A DNA stretch of 6,430 nt from Legionellales bacterium UBA5158 (GTDB taxonomy: Bacteria; Pseudomonadota; Gammaproteobacteria; DSM-16500), in assembly GCA_002413665.1 (NCBI GenBank), contig DHXK01000045.1:39678-46107 (forward strand), read 5' to 3'. The notes under the pieces were generated by a model that made no database searches, had not been told where the DNA came from, and saw nothing but the letters and a program-made list of their open reading frames with translations. The translations under genes were made by a program, and so were the position numbers. Positions within the stretch are counted from its first letter, which is position 1. Each line of letters opens with the position of its first letter. Shown piece after piece: positions 1 through 6,142 of the stretch.

Positions 1-1639
1 CAAATGATGTTATGACTCTACGCCAAAAAGCTGGATCACACTGAACTGTTCGATGAAATAAGTTATCAAAAAATAAACTAATGAATCCATAAGAAGGACA
101 AGGTTCGTGAACTGTTACAGTCATTGAATCCCCATCCATATGAATAGTTTTTACTAAACCCTCTTTCAAAAAATTATTTGCAAATGTATTTGACATCACA
201 AACGCAGGTATACCCACTAACAAACACACAAGGAGAGCCAATGCAGCATTATTAGAATTAATTTTCCGAAACTTATCTAACATTTTTCTGGCGGTCTCGC
301 GACTCAAAAGAGGAACGCTAAAACATTTTTCTGCTACCATCCAAGTTACAAAACTTAATGATTTAGACGATATAAACAAAGGATAAAAAGTTAAAAATTC
401 TAAAATAACAATCACGCCTGATACTGTCATACTTTTTTCAGCTGTCATACAATCAGGATTACTATTGCTATCATTCAAAGAACCAAAAAAATCAGGAAAT
501 TTTTCACAGTTAGTGTCTAATGAAAATCTATTGATAAGATTGACAGCTCGATAAACCGAATAAGCTGCTGCAATCAACAAAAATCGAGACATTATTTCGC
601 CGATAAGATCTTTATACAACCATCTTTCATTATCTTTGCAAAATTTTTCAAAAGGAGCATGGAACTTATAAATTAATTCACGAAATCTTTCGAATGGAAT
701 ACTCGCAACTCTTGCAACTGTAGCCAACGAATGTAACGACAACCAAACAACCGAAACCGTATCCCATAAATAAGTAATCGCAGACATTGCGGTATATTGC
801 TCGATCACTTTGCACGAGTCAGAAAAAAAAGAAAGAAAAGGTGACACTTCACATTCCCAGCCGTCTTTGAAATCATTTGTCGCCATGTACATAAAGATAA
901 AGCCAGGGATAAACGCTAACATGGTTGCCGGATCAATATATCGACTCACCTCTTCATTAAACCAATCTAATTTTTCATAAAATGAAAGCGGTTTTTCTAA
1001 CGTGCTCATGCAGCTTGCTTTTTTTCCGTGTCGTGAAATAGCTTCATTTAATTGAATCAAATGTTCTCGAGGAATTGACAACATCTTAATGCGCATAGAA
1101 TCAGTAAAACTTTTAATATCTAGCGAGTGCATTAAAATATGCAATTGATCACGAATGGAATAATATTTCTTGATATGGTATGGAATTGAAAAAGATATCA
1201 GGGTAAGTGCTGACAAGACCAACGTTGTTGTAATAGCAGAAGCTTCTGCATTCGCTGTTGCTAAGTCGTAAGACAAAGCTTGTTTGATTTTCGGGGAAAA
1301 TAAATAATATGGATTTAAATTTAAATCTTCTTCTACTTCATTTTTCGCGTGAAAAAATATAGGAATCGCATTAACAAATAAAATGGGCAACAATAAACTA
1401 TTGGTGGCTGTCACGGTTAATTTTATTTTTTGCAAATAAGTTTTTGCGTGCCCCTCTAGCAAGGTAATAAATTCTTGAGAGCTTAATTCTTTTTCGTGAG
1501 CAGGTGATAACGACGAAACGTCTACGTCTATGATATTGTCATCATTAGACGTGACGGTTAAAGCTGAACTTGCAGGTTCATTATTATTATCTTTCACATT
1601 TGCATTCCTATCACCTAAAAACCAACCTCGACAAAACAT
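1..1639 (-). CDS. Polytopic membrane protein of unknown function (C-terminus beyond left edge)
   Basis: I do not recognise a family. The minus-strand frame is open from the ATG at 1639 to the edge (546 codons, no stop), so the C-terminus is missing. After a polar, Asn/Asp-rich N-terminus I see seven hydrophobic segments, at about residues 74-97, 134-155, 237-256, 283-306, 350-369, 404-424 and 464-483. The loops after segments 2, 4 and 6 are rich in Lys/Arg, which suggests an N-in topology. The loops after segments 3, 5 and 7 would then be periplasmic, and each visible one holds exactly two Cys (263/276, 378/397, 514/534). The start is uncertain. The ATG at 1639 is the only ATG before about residue 170 but has no clear Shine-Dalgarno. 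A GTG at 1597 (protein beginning MKDNNNEP) has AGG 9 nt upstream and a possible promoter overlapping the ATG, so it may be the true start. The gene lies 75 nt downstream of the coiled-coil gene on the same strand. Confidence 0.8.
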   Translation of the reverse strand, partial: MFCRGWFLGDRNANVKDNNNEPASSALTVTSNDDNIIDVDVSSLSPAHEKELSSQEFITLLEGHAKTYLQKIKLTVTATNSLLLPILFVNAIPIFFHAKNEVEEDLNLNPYYLFSPKIKQALSYDLATANAEASAITTTLVLSALTLISFSIPYHIKKYYSIRDQLHILMHSLDIKSFTDSMRIKMLSIPREHLIQLNEAISRHGKKASCMSTLEKPLSFYEKLDWFNEEVSRYIDPATMLAFIPGFIFMYMATNDFKDGWECEVSPFLSFFSDSCKVIEQYTAMSAITYLWDTVSVVWLSLHSLATVARVASIPFERFRELIYKFHAPFEKFCKDNERWLYKDLIGEIMSRFLLIAAAYSVYRAVNLINRFSLDTNCEKFPDFFGSLNDSNSNPDCMTAEKSMTVSGVIVILEFLTFYPLFISSKSLSFVTWMVAEKCFSVPLLSRETARKMLDKFRKINSNNAALALLVCLLVGIPAFVMSNTFANNFLKEGLVKTIHMDGDSMTVTVHEPCPSYGFISLFFDNLFHRTVQCDPAFWRRVITSF

Positions 1640-1661
1640 ATCAATTTCTAGTCTCACTCAA
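1635..1661 (-). promoter_or_regulatory. Weak candidate promoter for the membrane-protein gene
   Basis: On the minus strand TTGAGT (1661-1656) is followed after 15 nt by TATGTT (1640-1635), which is preceded by TG one base upstream as in an extended -10. Each hexamer matches the sigma-70 consensus at four of six positions and the spacer is short. If used, transcription would begin near 1628, downstream of the ATG at 1639, and would favour the GTG start at 1597. This is inference only. Confidence 0.25.
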
Positions 1662-1670
1662 CGTCTCACT
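1651..1670. repeat. Short direct repeat, GTCTCACT twice
   Basis: The octamer GTCTCACT occurs at 1651-1658 and again at 1663-1670, separated by CAAC. On the transcribed minus strand this reads AGTGAGAC twice. It sits just upstream of the membrane-protein gene and next to the palindrome at 1675-1694. Twelve-base periodicity puts the copies on nearly the same DNA face, so it could be a protein-binding site, but chance is not excluded. Confidence 0.4.
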
Positions 1671-1674
1671 GTAC

Positions 1675-1694
1675 GCCTCTCCGTAGGGAGAGGC
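1675..1694. repeat. Perfect 8-bp palindromic hairpin, GC-rich
   Basis: GCCTCTCC (1675-1682), loop GTAG, then GGAGAGGC (1687-1694) form a perfect 8-bp stem with a 4-nt loop, clearly richer in G+C than its surroundings. It lies 20 nt past the stop of the coiled-coil gene. No T-run follows in either direction, so it is not a canonical intrinsic terminator. It could be an RNA 3'-end stabiliser or a copy of a dispersed palindromic element. Two smaller hairpins adjoin it: GCTTT-AGT-AAAGC at 1693-1705, which shares two bases with it and so competes with it, and CAAA-TG-TTTG at 1705-1714. Confidence 0.6.
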
Positions 1695-1714
1695 TTTAGT
1701 AAAGCAAATGTTTG

Positions 1715-2239
1715 TTAAGGATTATGAGGTTTAATGGAAGATGCAGGAGCATTATCAACTGCGGCGTTAGGCACTGTTTTTTTAAAAGGAGAATCTATAC
1801 AGCAAAAAATGCTTTGAAAAAATAATCTTGCATGAGAACAAAGTCCTTCTGTTTTTAATCCTATTCCCTGATCCATTTTATTTTCGATTAACTTAACATC
1901 ATTCGCTGCGCTGTTTATGAGCGCCTGTAAGCTGTGAACTTTTTTCTTCAAAACGTCATTTTCTTTCTTCAAAGCGCCATTTTCTTCTGTGATTTTCTTA
2001 TTTACAAAATGTAATGCATCTAGCTCAGCCATATTTTTTTTGTTTTTTTCTTCTGAAGAATTTAATTTTTCTTCGAGACCTTGTTCGCTGAGATATAACT
2101 CTGCAATTGTCTCTTCCATTTGCGCTTGATAATCAGGAGAAACAGAATGAATACTTTCAACCCTAGAGCTACCCGCCTCACTCGTCACTTTCGGTTCACT
2201 ATCATAACCATCACTGGGAATGTCATTACGTGTTTCCAT
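1715..2239 (-). CDS. Coiled-coil protein of unknown function with Cys-rich C-terminal segment
   Basis: This 174-residue protein matches no family I recognise. Residues 1-36 are polar and probably disordered. Residues about 37-122 form a long Glu/Lys-rich helix with a clear heptad register: L76, I83, L90, L97 and L104 are spaced by seven, and the partner positions are L73, N80, N87, N94, V101 and I108. Residues 134-153 are more hydrophobic and contain Cys134, Cys146 and Cys147 followed by basic residues, a possible membrane-association patch. The tail is low-complexity Ala/Pro/Asn/Ser. No signal peptide or membrane helix is evident. The ATG at 2239 has GGAG 8 nt upstream. It is third after adk and the DUF2147 gene, with a 21-nt gap, so co-transcription is likely. 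In a Legionellales genome this architecture would make it a candidate secreted effector, but nothing here shows secretion. Adjacent A7 and A8 runs on the coding strand (2049-2034) are slippage-prone. Confidence 0.85.
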   Translation of the reverse strand: METRNDIPSDGYDSEPKVTSEAGSSRVESIHSVSPDYQAQMEETIAELYLSEQGLEEKLNSSEEKNKKNMAELDALHFVNKKITEENGALKKENDVLKKKVHSLQALINSAANDVKLIENKMDQGIGLKTEGLCSHARLFFQSIFCCIDSPFKKTVPNAAVDNAPASSIKPHNP

Positions 2240-2260
2240 GCTAAATACTCCAAATAGTTT

Positions 2261-2734
2261 TTAATTAATGTCAGGTGCGCGTATCCAATCTTGTGAGCGA
2301 CCCAGCAATGAAAAACCGATATAACCACGAACTTTTAATTTTTTCCCGCCATCCATTACTCGCGCAGAACAACTGTAATATTTTCCATTGAGTGGATCTA
2401 AAATTTTACCACCATCCCATTGCTCATTGTCTTGTTTCAATCCTGTTAAAATAACCATACCTACTATAGGTTGGTTATGCTTTTCATCCTTACATTCGCT
2501 ACAGATCTTATGGGGCTCTTCTCCAGGACTCGGGAACGCTTTAAAGACTTGTCCTGTTAAAACATGATCTGAGTTTTCTGTGATTTTAAGAATACTTTTC
2601 TGCTCTCCAGTCACATCATCTATGGTTTTCCAATAGCCAACGGGAGAATTCAAATTGACCTGACTGGCTTGAGCTAAACTAACACCAACACTCAAACTCA
2701 CTAACAAAAACTGCAATAAAAGAATAAAACGCAT
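2261..2734 (-). CDS. Exported DUF2147 family protein
   Basis: This is a 157-residue secreted protein of the DUF2147 family, whose biochemical role is not established. Residues 1-23 are a signal peptide: Arg at position 2, a long hydrophobic core and an AQA motif just before the likely cleavage after residue 23. The mature part shows the family pattern: GYWKTIDD (33-40), a CxxC-like pair at Cys78 and Cys81, QPIVGMVIL near 88-96, WDGG with ILDPLNGK (106-118), Cys122, then GKKLKVRGYIG and SLLGRSQDW (130-150). The length is normal and no truncation is visible. The expected location is periplasmic or outer-membrane associated. The ATG at 2734 has AAGGA 7 nt upstream. It lies 18 nt after adk and 21 nt before the coiled-coil gene, consistent with one transcript. 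The link to adk is probably positional rather than functional. Confidence 0.9.
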   Translation of the reverse strand: MRFILLLQFLLVSLSVGVSLAQASQVNLNSPVGYWKTIDDVTGEQKSILKITENSDHVLTGQVFKAFPSPGEEPHKICSECKDEKHNQPIVGMVILTGLKQDNEQWDGGKILDPLNGKYYSCSARVMDGGKKLKVRGYIGFSLLGRSQDWIRAPDIN

Positions 2735-2752
2735 AGTTACATCCTTGTATAA

Positions 2753-3409
2753 TTAATTTTTACGAGTCGCCGCTAGTGCTGAAGTGATTTTTTCACGTAT
2801 TTCTTCTGGAGTTCCTAATCCATCAATGTGCAGGTAAACAGGCCCTTCACTTTCATTATTTTGGTAATAATTAATCAACGGTTCAGTTTGTTTATGATAA
2901 ACCTCTAAACGATTCCGTATAGTATCTTCATAATCATCAGGCCGTTGTATGAGTGGCTCACCTGTGACATCGTCATGGTCTATCTTGCGAGGAGGACTAT
3001 AAAGATTATGATAAATACGGCCAGAAGCTGGATGAATTCTCCGTCCACTTAAGCGTTTAATCAGCTCTGCATCTGGGACACCAATTTCAATCACATAATC
3101 CAAATGGATGTCATTTTGACGTAATGCTTCAGCTTGTGGGATAGTTCTCGGAAAACCATCTAGCAAGAACCCACCGGCACAATCTGGATCTTGGATACGA
3201 TCCTTGACTAAACGAATCATAATATCGTCAGACACTAATCTCCCTTCATCGACAATTTTTTTGACTTCCTTTCCTAGTGGGGTCTCAGCTTTTATAGCTG
3301 CACGCAACATGTCGCCCGTAGAAACCTGAGGAATATGAAATTTTTCTTTAATGAATGCTGCTTGAGTACCTTTACCAGCGCCGGGACATCCCAGTAAAAC
3401 TAAACGCAT
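2753..3409 (-). CDS. adk: Adenylate kinase
   Basis: Adk catalyses ATP + AMP to 2 ADP in the cytoplasm and sets the adenylate energy charge. From the ATG at 3409 the protein is 218 residues, close to the E. coli length of 214. The P-loop GCPGAGKGT is at residues 7-15, the AMP-binding STGDMLR at 30-36 and DGFPRT at 84-89. The long-form LID runs from about 122 to 159 (GRRIHPASGRIYH, then DDVTGE). Arg36, Arg88, Arg123, Arg156 and Arg167 fall at the E. coli numbering. The LID lacks the four zinc-binding Cys of Gram-positive enzymes. An in-frame TTG at 3430 would add seven residues, but the canonical MRLVLLG start has GGGGA 7 nt upstream and is preferred. The 112-nt leader holds an inverted repeat covering this Shine-Dalgarno. 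adk appears to head the run with the DUF2147 and coiled-coil genes. Confidence 0.97.
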   Translation of the reverse strand: MRLVLLGCPGAGKGTQAAFIKEKFHIPQVSTGDMLRAAIKAETPLGKEVKKIVDEGRLVSDDIMIRLVKDRIQDPDCAGGFLLDGFPRTIPQAEALRQNDIHLDYVIEIGVPDAELIKRLSGRRIHPASGRIYHNLYSPPRKIDHDDVTGEPLIQRPDDYEDTIRNRLEVYHKQTEPLINYYQNNESEGPVYLHIDGLGTPEEIREKITSALAATRKN

Positions 3410-3413
3410 AAAA

Positions 3414-3465
3414 CTTTCCCCATCTATCAATACGGATTTATTTTAGTAGATAAGGTAGGGGAAAG
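3414..3465 (-). promoter_or_regulatory. adk leader hairpin that pairs with the Shine-Dalgarno
   Basis: On the minus-strand transcript CUUUCCCC (3465-3458) is perfectly complementary to GGGGAAAG (3421-3414), which contains the adk Shine-Dalgarno and ends 4 nt before the ATG. Inside it, AUCUA (3451-3447) pairs with UAGAU (3426-3422), leaving a six-base bulge on one side and a 20-nt AU-rich apical loop. The 13 pairs would hide the ribosome-binding site. This suggests translational control, for example by temperature, a protein or an antisense RNA. The pairing is seen directly; the regulation is inferred. Confidence 0.45.
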
Positions 3466-3521
3466 ACCAGTAATAGTTAACACTCAAGCAACTTCTGCAC
3501 GATAAAGCTGAATTAAAGTAC

Positions 3522-4100
3522 TTAACGACGTCTAATCGAGCAGGTATCACGATTAAATAAGGTCACATTTAAAGGAGTTGCACTAGAATATTGCCTTAAA
3601 ACCTTCAAAGCGCGCTGACTTCCGGTTTCATTCCATAAATCATAGGCCTGTATAGGCAATAAATCGGGATATTGATCGGAATATAAACGTACAGATTGCA
3701 GCACATCCATTAAAGAAACAAATTGCTGTGACAATGAACTATAAATATCATTACTTTTTTCAGAAATAGTCGCATAAGCCGTACGGCCCATATTGGTAAA
3801 ATAGCTGATTTTTACTAATCTTTTTTCTGCAATGCCAGGGAATAGGCCTGAGAATAACAAACAATTGTCACCCACATTTTGCAACGCAAGCTCACGTTCT
3901 TTTTTATTAAATTCAATGCCTTGCAAGAATTGTGCGGCCATTAGGTTTTTTGCAATATCAGGCTTGGTGGTATAGCGGACTAAAAGGAAGACTAAATAAG
4001 CCTCTAACTCTTCCTGCAAAATCACATCACAGGTTTCTTCAGCTTCATGAATAATTTCTTGCCATAAACTAACAGGTGTTGCACTGACTAATAGTTTCAT
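3522..4100 (-). CDS. Conserved hypothetical protein, 192 residues
   Basis: It resembles a conserved uncharacterised protein I associate with Legionella-type gammaproteobacteria, but I cannot give a name or function. It is mostly helical and soluble in character, with no signal peptide. Recognisable stretches are ELEAYLVFLLVRYT (31-44), an acidic/hydrophobic helix, then GDNCLLFSGLFPGIAEKRL (77-95), FTNMGRTAYA (101-110), FVSLMDVLQSVR (127-138) and LLPIQAYDLWNETGSQRAL (147-165). The C-terminus is basic (IRRR). Cys24 and Cys80 are isolated. The ATG at 4100 has GGGGA 8 nt upstream within a purine-rich tract. The frame extends upstream to a GTG at 4145, but a -10-like TATACT at 4155-4150 lies too close to that codon, so the shorter start is preferred. 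It is divergent from lpxH and 112 nt upstream of adk on the same strand. Confidence 0.85.
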   Translation of the reverse strand: MKLLVSATPVSLWQEIIHEAEETCDVILQEELEAYLVFLLVRYTTKPDIAKNLMAAQFLQGIEFNKKERELALQNVGDNCLLFSGLFPGIAEKRLVKISYFTNMGRTAYATISEKSNDIYSSLSQQFVSLMDVLQSVRLYSDQYPDLLPIQAYDLWNETGSQRALKVLRQYSSATPLNVTLFNRDTCSIRRR

Positions 4101-4205
4101 GACACTCTTCCCCTCTAATGTTAGGAAAATAATCATGTTTCTCACATTTAGTATAGATCATTACTTCAATTAATTATTAATTATTTACTTATTAGCGTAC
4201 ATTAT
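4101..4205. promoter_or_regulatory. Divergent intergenic region between the 192-aa gene and lpxH
   Basis: This 105-nt, very AT-rich gap must carry the start signals for both flanking genes unless distant promoters are used. On the minus strand TATACT (4155-4150) matches the -10 consensus at five of six bases and would give a leader of about 43 nt, but no good -35 sits at the right distance. On the plus strand I see no convincing promoter. A perfect AT-only palindrome, AATTAAT-T-ATTAATT, occupies 4168-4182 between the two starts and could be an operator, though such sequences arise easily in AT-rich DNA. Confidence 0.4.
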
Positions 4206-4928
4206 ATGACCATTTTATTCATATCTGATCTACATCTTGAGGAAAACCGTCCAGACATCAACCAAGTTTTTTTTAAATTTCTAACCCACGAAGCAAAACT
4301 TGCTGAAGCGTTATATATTTTAGGAGATTTCTTTGAAACCTGGATAGGTGACGATGATTTATCAGACTTTCATTTGAGCGTGATTAATGCTTTGAATAAT
4401 GCAGTCAAATCAGGATTACCCATTTACATCATGCAAGGAAATAGGGATTTTTTACTGGGTAAAAAATTTATGCAGGCTTCTGCTTGCACTTTGCTTGCTG
4501 ATGAACACCTCATCAACTTGTATGGAATACCTACCCTCTTGATGCATGGAGATACACTTTGTACAGCTGATATTGCCTATCTCAAATTTCGTAAAAAATC
4601 CCGAATATGGGTATATCAAAAATTATTTTTATTGAAATCATTAGAAAAAAGACGCGCTATTGCTACAAAAATGCGAGCAGCAAGCCAAGCTTATACGAGC
4701 ACAACACCAGGGCATGTAATGGATGTGACGCAGGCAGAAGTCGAACGAGTTATGAAAAAACATGGTGTTCAGCATCTCATACATGGACATACGCATAGAC
4801 CTGCTAAACATCAATTTCTATTAAATGGAAAACCTGCAAGTCGGACTGTATTAGGTCCATGGCACGACCATGGAAGTGCTTTGGTCTGTGGTGACAAAGG
4901 TAATCAAAAAGTGATTGTTTTAAAGTGA
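4206..4928 (+). CDS. lpxH: UDP-2,3-diacylglucosamine diphosphatase (lipid A pathway)
   Basis: LpxH hydrolyses UDP-2,3-diacylglucosamine to lipid X and UMP, the fourth step of lipid A synthesis, at the inner face of the inner membrane. The 240-residue length equals that of the E. coli enzyme. All metallophosphoesterase motifs are present: SDLH with Asp8 and His10, GDFFE with Asp41, GNRDF with Asn78, MHGD with His113, and GHTHRP with His194 and His196. These should bind the two Mn ions. The LpxH-specific helical cap lies between, at about residues 122-160, with basic and hydrophobic residues for the acyl chains. No frameshift is seen. The ATG at 4206 begins at the family's normal N-terminus, yet no purine-rich Shine-Dalgarno precedes it, so initiation may be weak or leaderless-like. 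It is alone on the plus strand and converges on yjbQ. Confidence 0.97.
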   Translation: MTILFISDLHLEENRPDINQVFFKFLTHEAKLAEALYILGDFFETWIGDDDLSDFHLSVINALNNAVKSGLPIYIMQGNRDFLLGKKFMQASACTLLADEHLINLYGIPTLLMHGDTLCTADIAYLKFRKKSRIWVYQKLFLLKSLEKRRAIATKMRAASQAYTSTTPGHVMDVTQAEVERVMKKHGVQHLIHGHTHRPAKHQFLLNGKPASRTVLGPWHDHGSALVCGDKGNQKVIVLK

Positions 4929-4932
4929 ATGC

Positions 4933-4951
4933 AATCTGCTTTGCAGTGATT
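4933..4951. terminator. Weak hairpin between convergent lpxH and yjbQ
   Basis: AATCTGC (4933-4939) pairs with GCAG and ATT on the other side of a TTT loop (4943-4946, 4949-4951), giving seven pairs with a two-base bulge. It sits in the 43-nt gap between the convergent stops and could serve both directions. Neither side has a proper U-tract, so its termination role is doubtful. Confidence 0.25.
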
Positions 4952-4971
4952 CAACCTTCGAGATTTAGCTA

Positions 4972-5388
4972 CTATTCGCCTTGAAGAGTCACGGTAATCT
5001 TTCTGTCATGAGCCTGCAAACGATGCTCCCATAAAAAAATACCTTGCCATTGACCAAGAGCTATATTTTTTTGAGCCACCGGAATACTTAAAGAGCTTTG
5101 CGTTAAAATAGTCCGTACATGCGCAGGCATATCATCAGGGCCTTCTGCAACATGCTCGAACAATCTATCTCCATCAGGAACCAGATGCTCCATGAAACGC
5201 TCAAGGTCATGTTGCACAGTAATATCATCATTTTCGCAAATGATAATAGAAGCACTAGTATGATGAAGAAAAATATTGCAAATACCGGTAGTGATTGCTG
5301 ACATCATAACAATATAAGTAATCTGAGGCGTAACATCAATTAGCCCCCTGCCTGGAGTTTGAACTCTAAACGATTGTTGGATTACCAT
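4972..5388 (-). CDS. yjbQ: YjbQ / UPF0047 family protein
   Basis: This 138-residue cytoplasmic protein has the same length as E. coli YjbQ (UPF0047, PF01894). The family signatures are intact: HHTSAS at 42-47, the acidic NDD at 53-55, the central HVAEGPDDMPAH at 79-90, and LGQWQGIFLWEHR at 111-123. The family forms compact trimers with conserved His and Asp/Glu residues near a possible metal or anion site. Weak thiamine-phosphate-synthase-like activity has been reported for some members, but the physiological role is unsettled. The ATG at 5388 has AGGTG 10 nt upstream. It follows the SPOR gene by 25 nt on the same strand, so it is probably the last gene of an accD-SPOR-yjbQ transcript. It converges on lpxH. 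No defect is visible. Confidence 0.95.
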   Translation of the reverse strand: MVIQQSFRVQTPGRGLIDVTPQITYIVMMSAITTGICNIFLHHTSASIIICENDDITVQHDLERFMEHLVPDGDRLFEHVAEGPDDMPAHVRTILTQSSLSIPVAQKNIALGQWQGIFLWEHRLQAHDRKITVTLQGE

Positions 5389-5413
5389 ATTAACAACACA
5401 CCTAATGACAAAA

Positions 5414-6142
5414 TTAAATTTCTAATGGTATGTAAGTTAGTACAACGCCTTGCAACTGCATATCTTTTGTAATTTTATTAGCAAGACTAGCTGCAGCAAC
5501 TCGCTTAAATTCAGGTCCAACATAAACGCGAACTTGATTATTACTTTTAGTTTCATAAGTAAAAGCTTTATACCCTTTTGAGCGTAAAGAATTTATCAAA
5601 CGTGCCGCATTATTTTTATTTCTAAAGCTGCCCATTTGAACTACCCATGCTGGATTTTTTAAAGAAGCTAAATCAATTTTATTTTTCACAGCAGAACTAT
5701 ATTTTTTTGCATCAGAACTTTTATTATTTTCTGCAACAACAGATTGTACTTCTGGTTTCGCATCTTGTATGGATGGAATCACTTTTACAGTGGTTACATT
5801 TTGAGGATCAGCGCCAGTGGATTCTACAGGCATTTGCTGCTGAGTTGTGTTCACTACTACATTTTGTTTTACATTCACTGGTTCAGCAATGTTAGCAAGA
5901 TTGCTATCTTTAGCTATAATATTTTTAATCAGTTTATGTGTCTGGGTTTCTGGAATATTAGAAGCAACATTATCACCTAAAGCAATTGTGCTATCAGTTG
6001 AAACGGGAAAATCCGGTTTATTACTTGTTGCAGATTGTATAAGAGGCTGGTTATCGTTACTGTTAAATAAAGGGAGCAGAATAATAACTAAAGCAACAAC
6101 GATCAAACTGCCGACTATTCTACGTGATATTTTCCTTTCCAT
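5414..6142 (-). CDS. dedD: DedD-like SPOR-domain cell division protein
   Basis: This 242-residue protein has a bitopic inner-membrane layout. A short basic cytoplasmic N-terminus (ERKISRR) precedes one membrane helix at about residues 9-26. A long Asn/Ser/Thr/Gln/Val-rich periplasmic linker follows (about 27-160), then a SPOR domain at about 163-240. The domain is marked by WVVQMGSF (166-173), the NAARLINSLRSKGYKAF helix and strand, and VRVYVGP. SPOR domains bind peptidoglycan stripped of stem peptides at the division septum, so a role in constriction is expected. Its place directly after accD supports calling it DedD, as dedD lies close to accD in many gammaproteobacteria. The usual intervening folC is absent here. 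The ATG at 6142 has AGGA 8 nt upstream. Other SPOR proteins, such as FtsN or DamX types, share the domain, so the gene name is less certain than the family. Confidence 0.88.
   Translation of the reverse strand: MERKISRRIVGSLIVVALVIILLPLFNSNDNQPLIQSATSNKPDFPVSTDSTIALGDNVASNIPETQTHKLIKNIIAKDSNLANIAEPVNVKQNVVVNTTQQQMPVESTGADPQNVTTVKVIPSIQDAKPEVQSVVAENNKSSDAKKYSSAVKNKIDLASLKNPAWVVQMGSFRNKNNAARLINSLRSKGYKAFTYETKSNNQVRVYVGPEFKRVAAASLANKITKDMQLQGVVLTYIPLEI

Noticed and set aside
1675..1694. Intrinsic terminator for the coiled-coil gene
   Set aside because: The stem is perfect, but no T-tract follows on either strand, so I list it as a palindromic repeat.
1530..1718. Plus-strand 62-residue open frame
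   Set aside because: It is antisense to the start of the membrane-protein gene and the repeat gap, with low-complexity translation and no ribosome-binding site support.
3410..3430. Longer adk start (TTG at 3430) adding seven residues
   Set aside because: The family begins at MRLVLLGCPG, and the ATG at 3409 has GGGGA 7 nt upstream; the TTG lies in the leader hairpin.
3431..3521. Promoter for adk (TTAACT-17-TACCTT on the minus strand)
   Set aside because: The spacing fits, but the hexamers match the consensus poorly and read-through from the upstream gene is equally possible.
4101..4145. Longer start (GTG at 4145) for the 192-residue protein
   Set aside because: The ATG at 4100 has a strong purine-rich site, and the likely -10 at 4155-4150 would put the transcript start at or after the GTG.
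4607..4798. Plus-strand 63-residue frame inside lpxH
   Set aside because: It is an alternative frame entirely within the well-supported lpxH coding region.
5119..5301. Plus-strand 60-residue frame opposite yjbQ
   Set aside because: It is antisense to a conserved gene and shows no family features.
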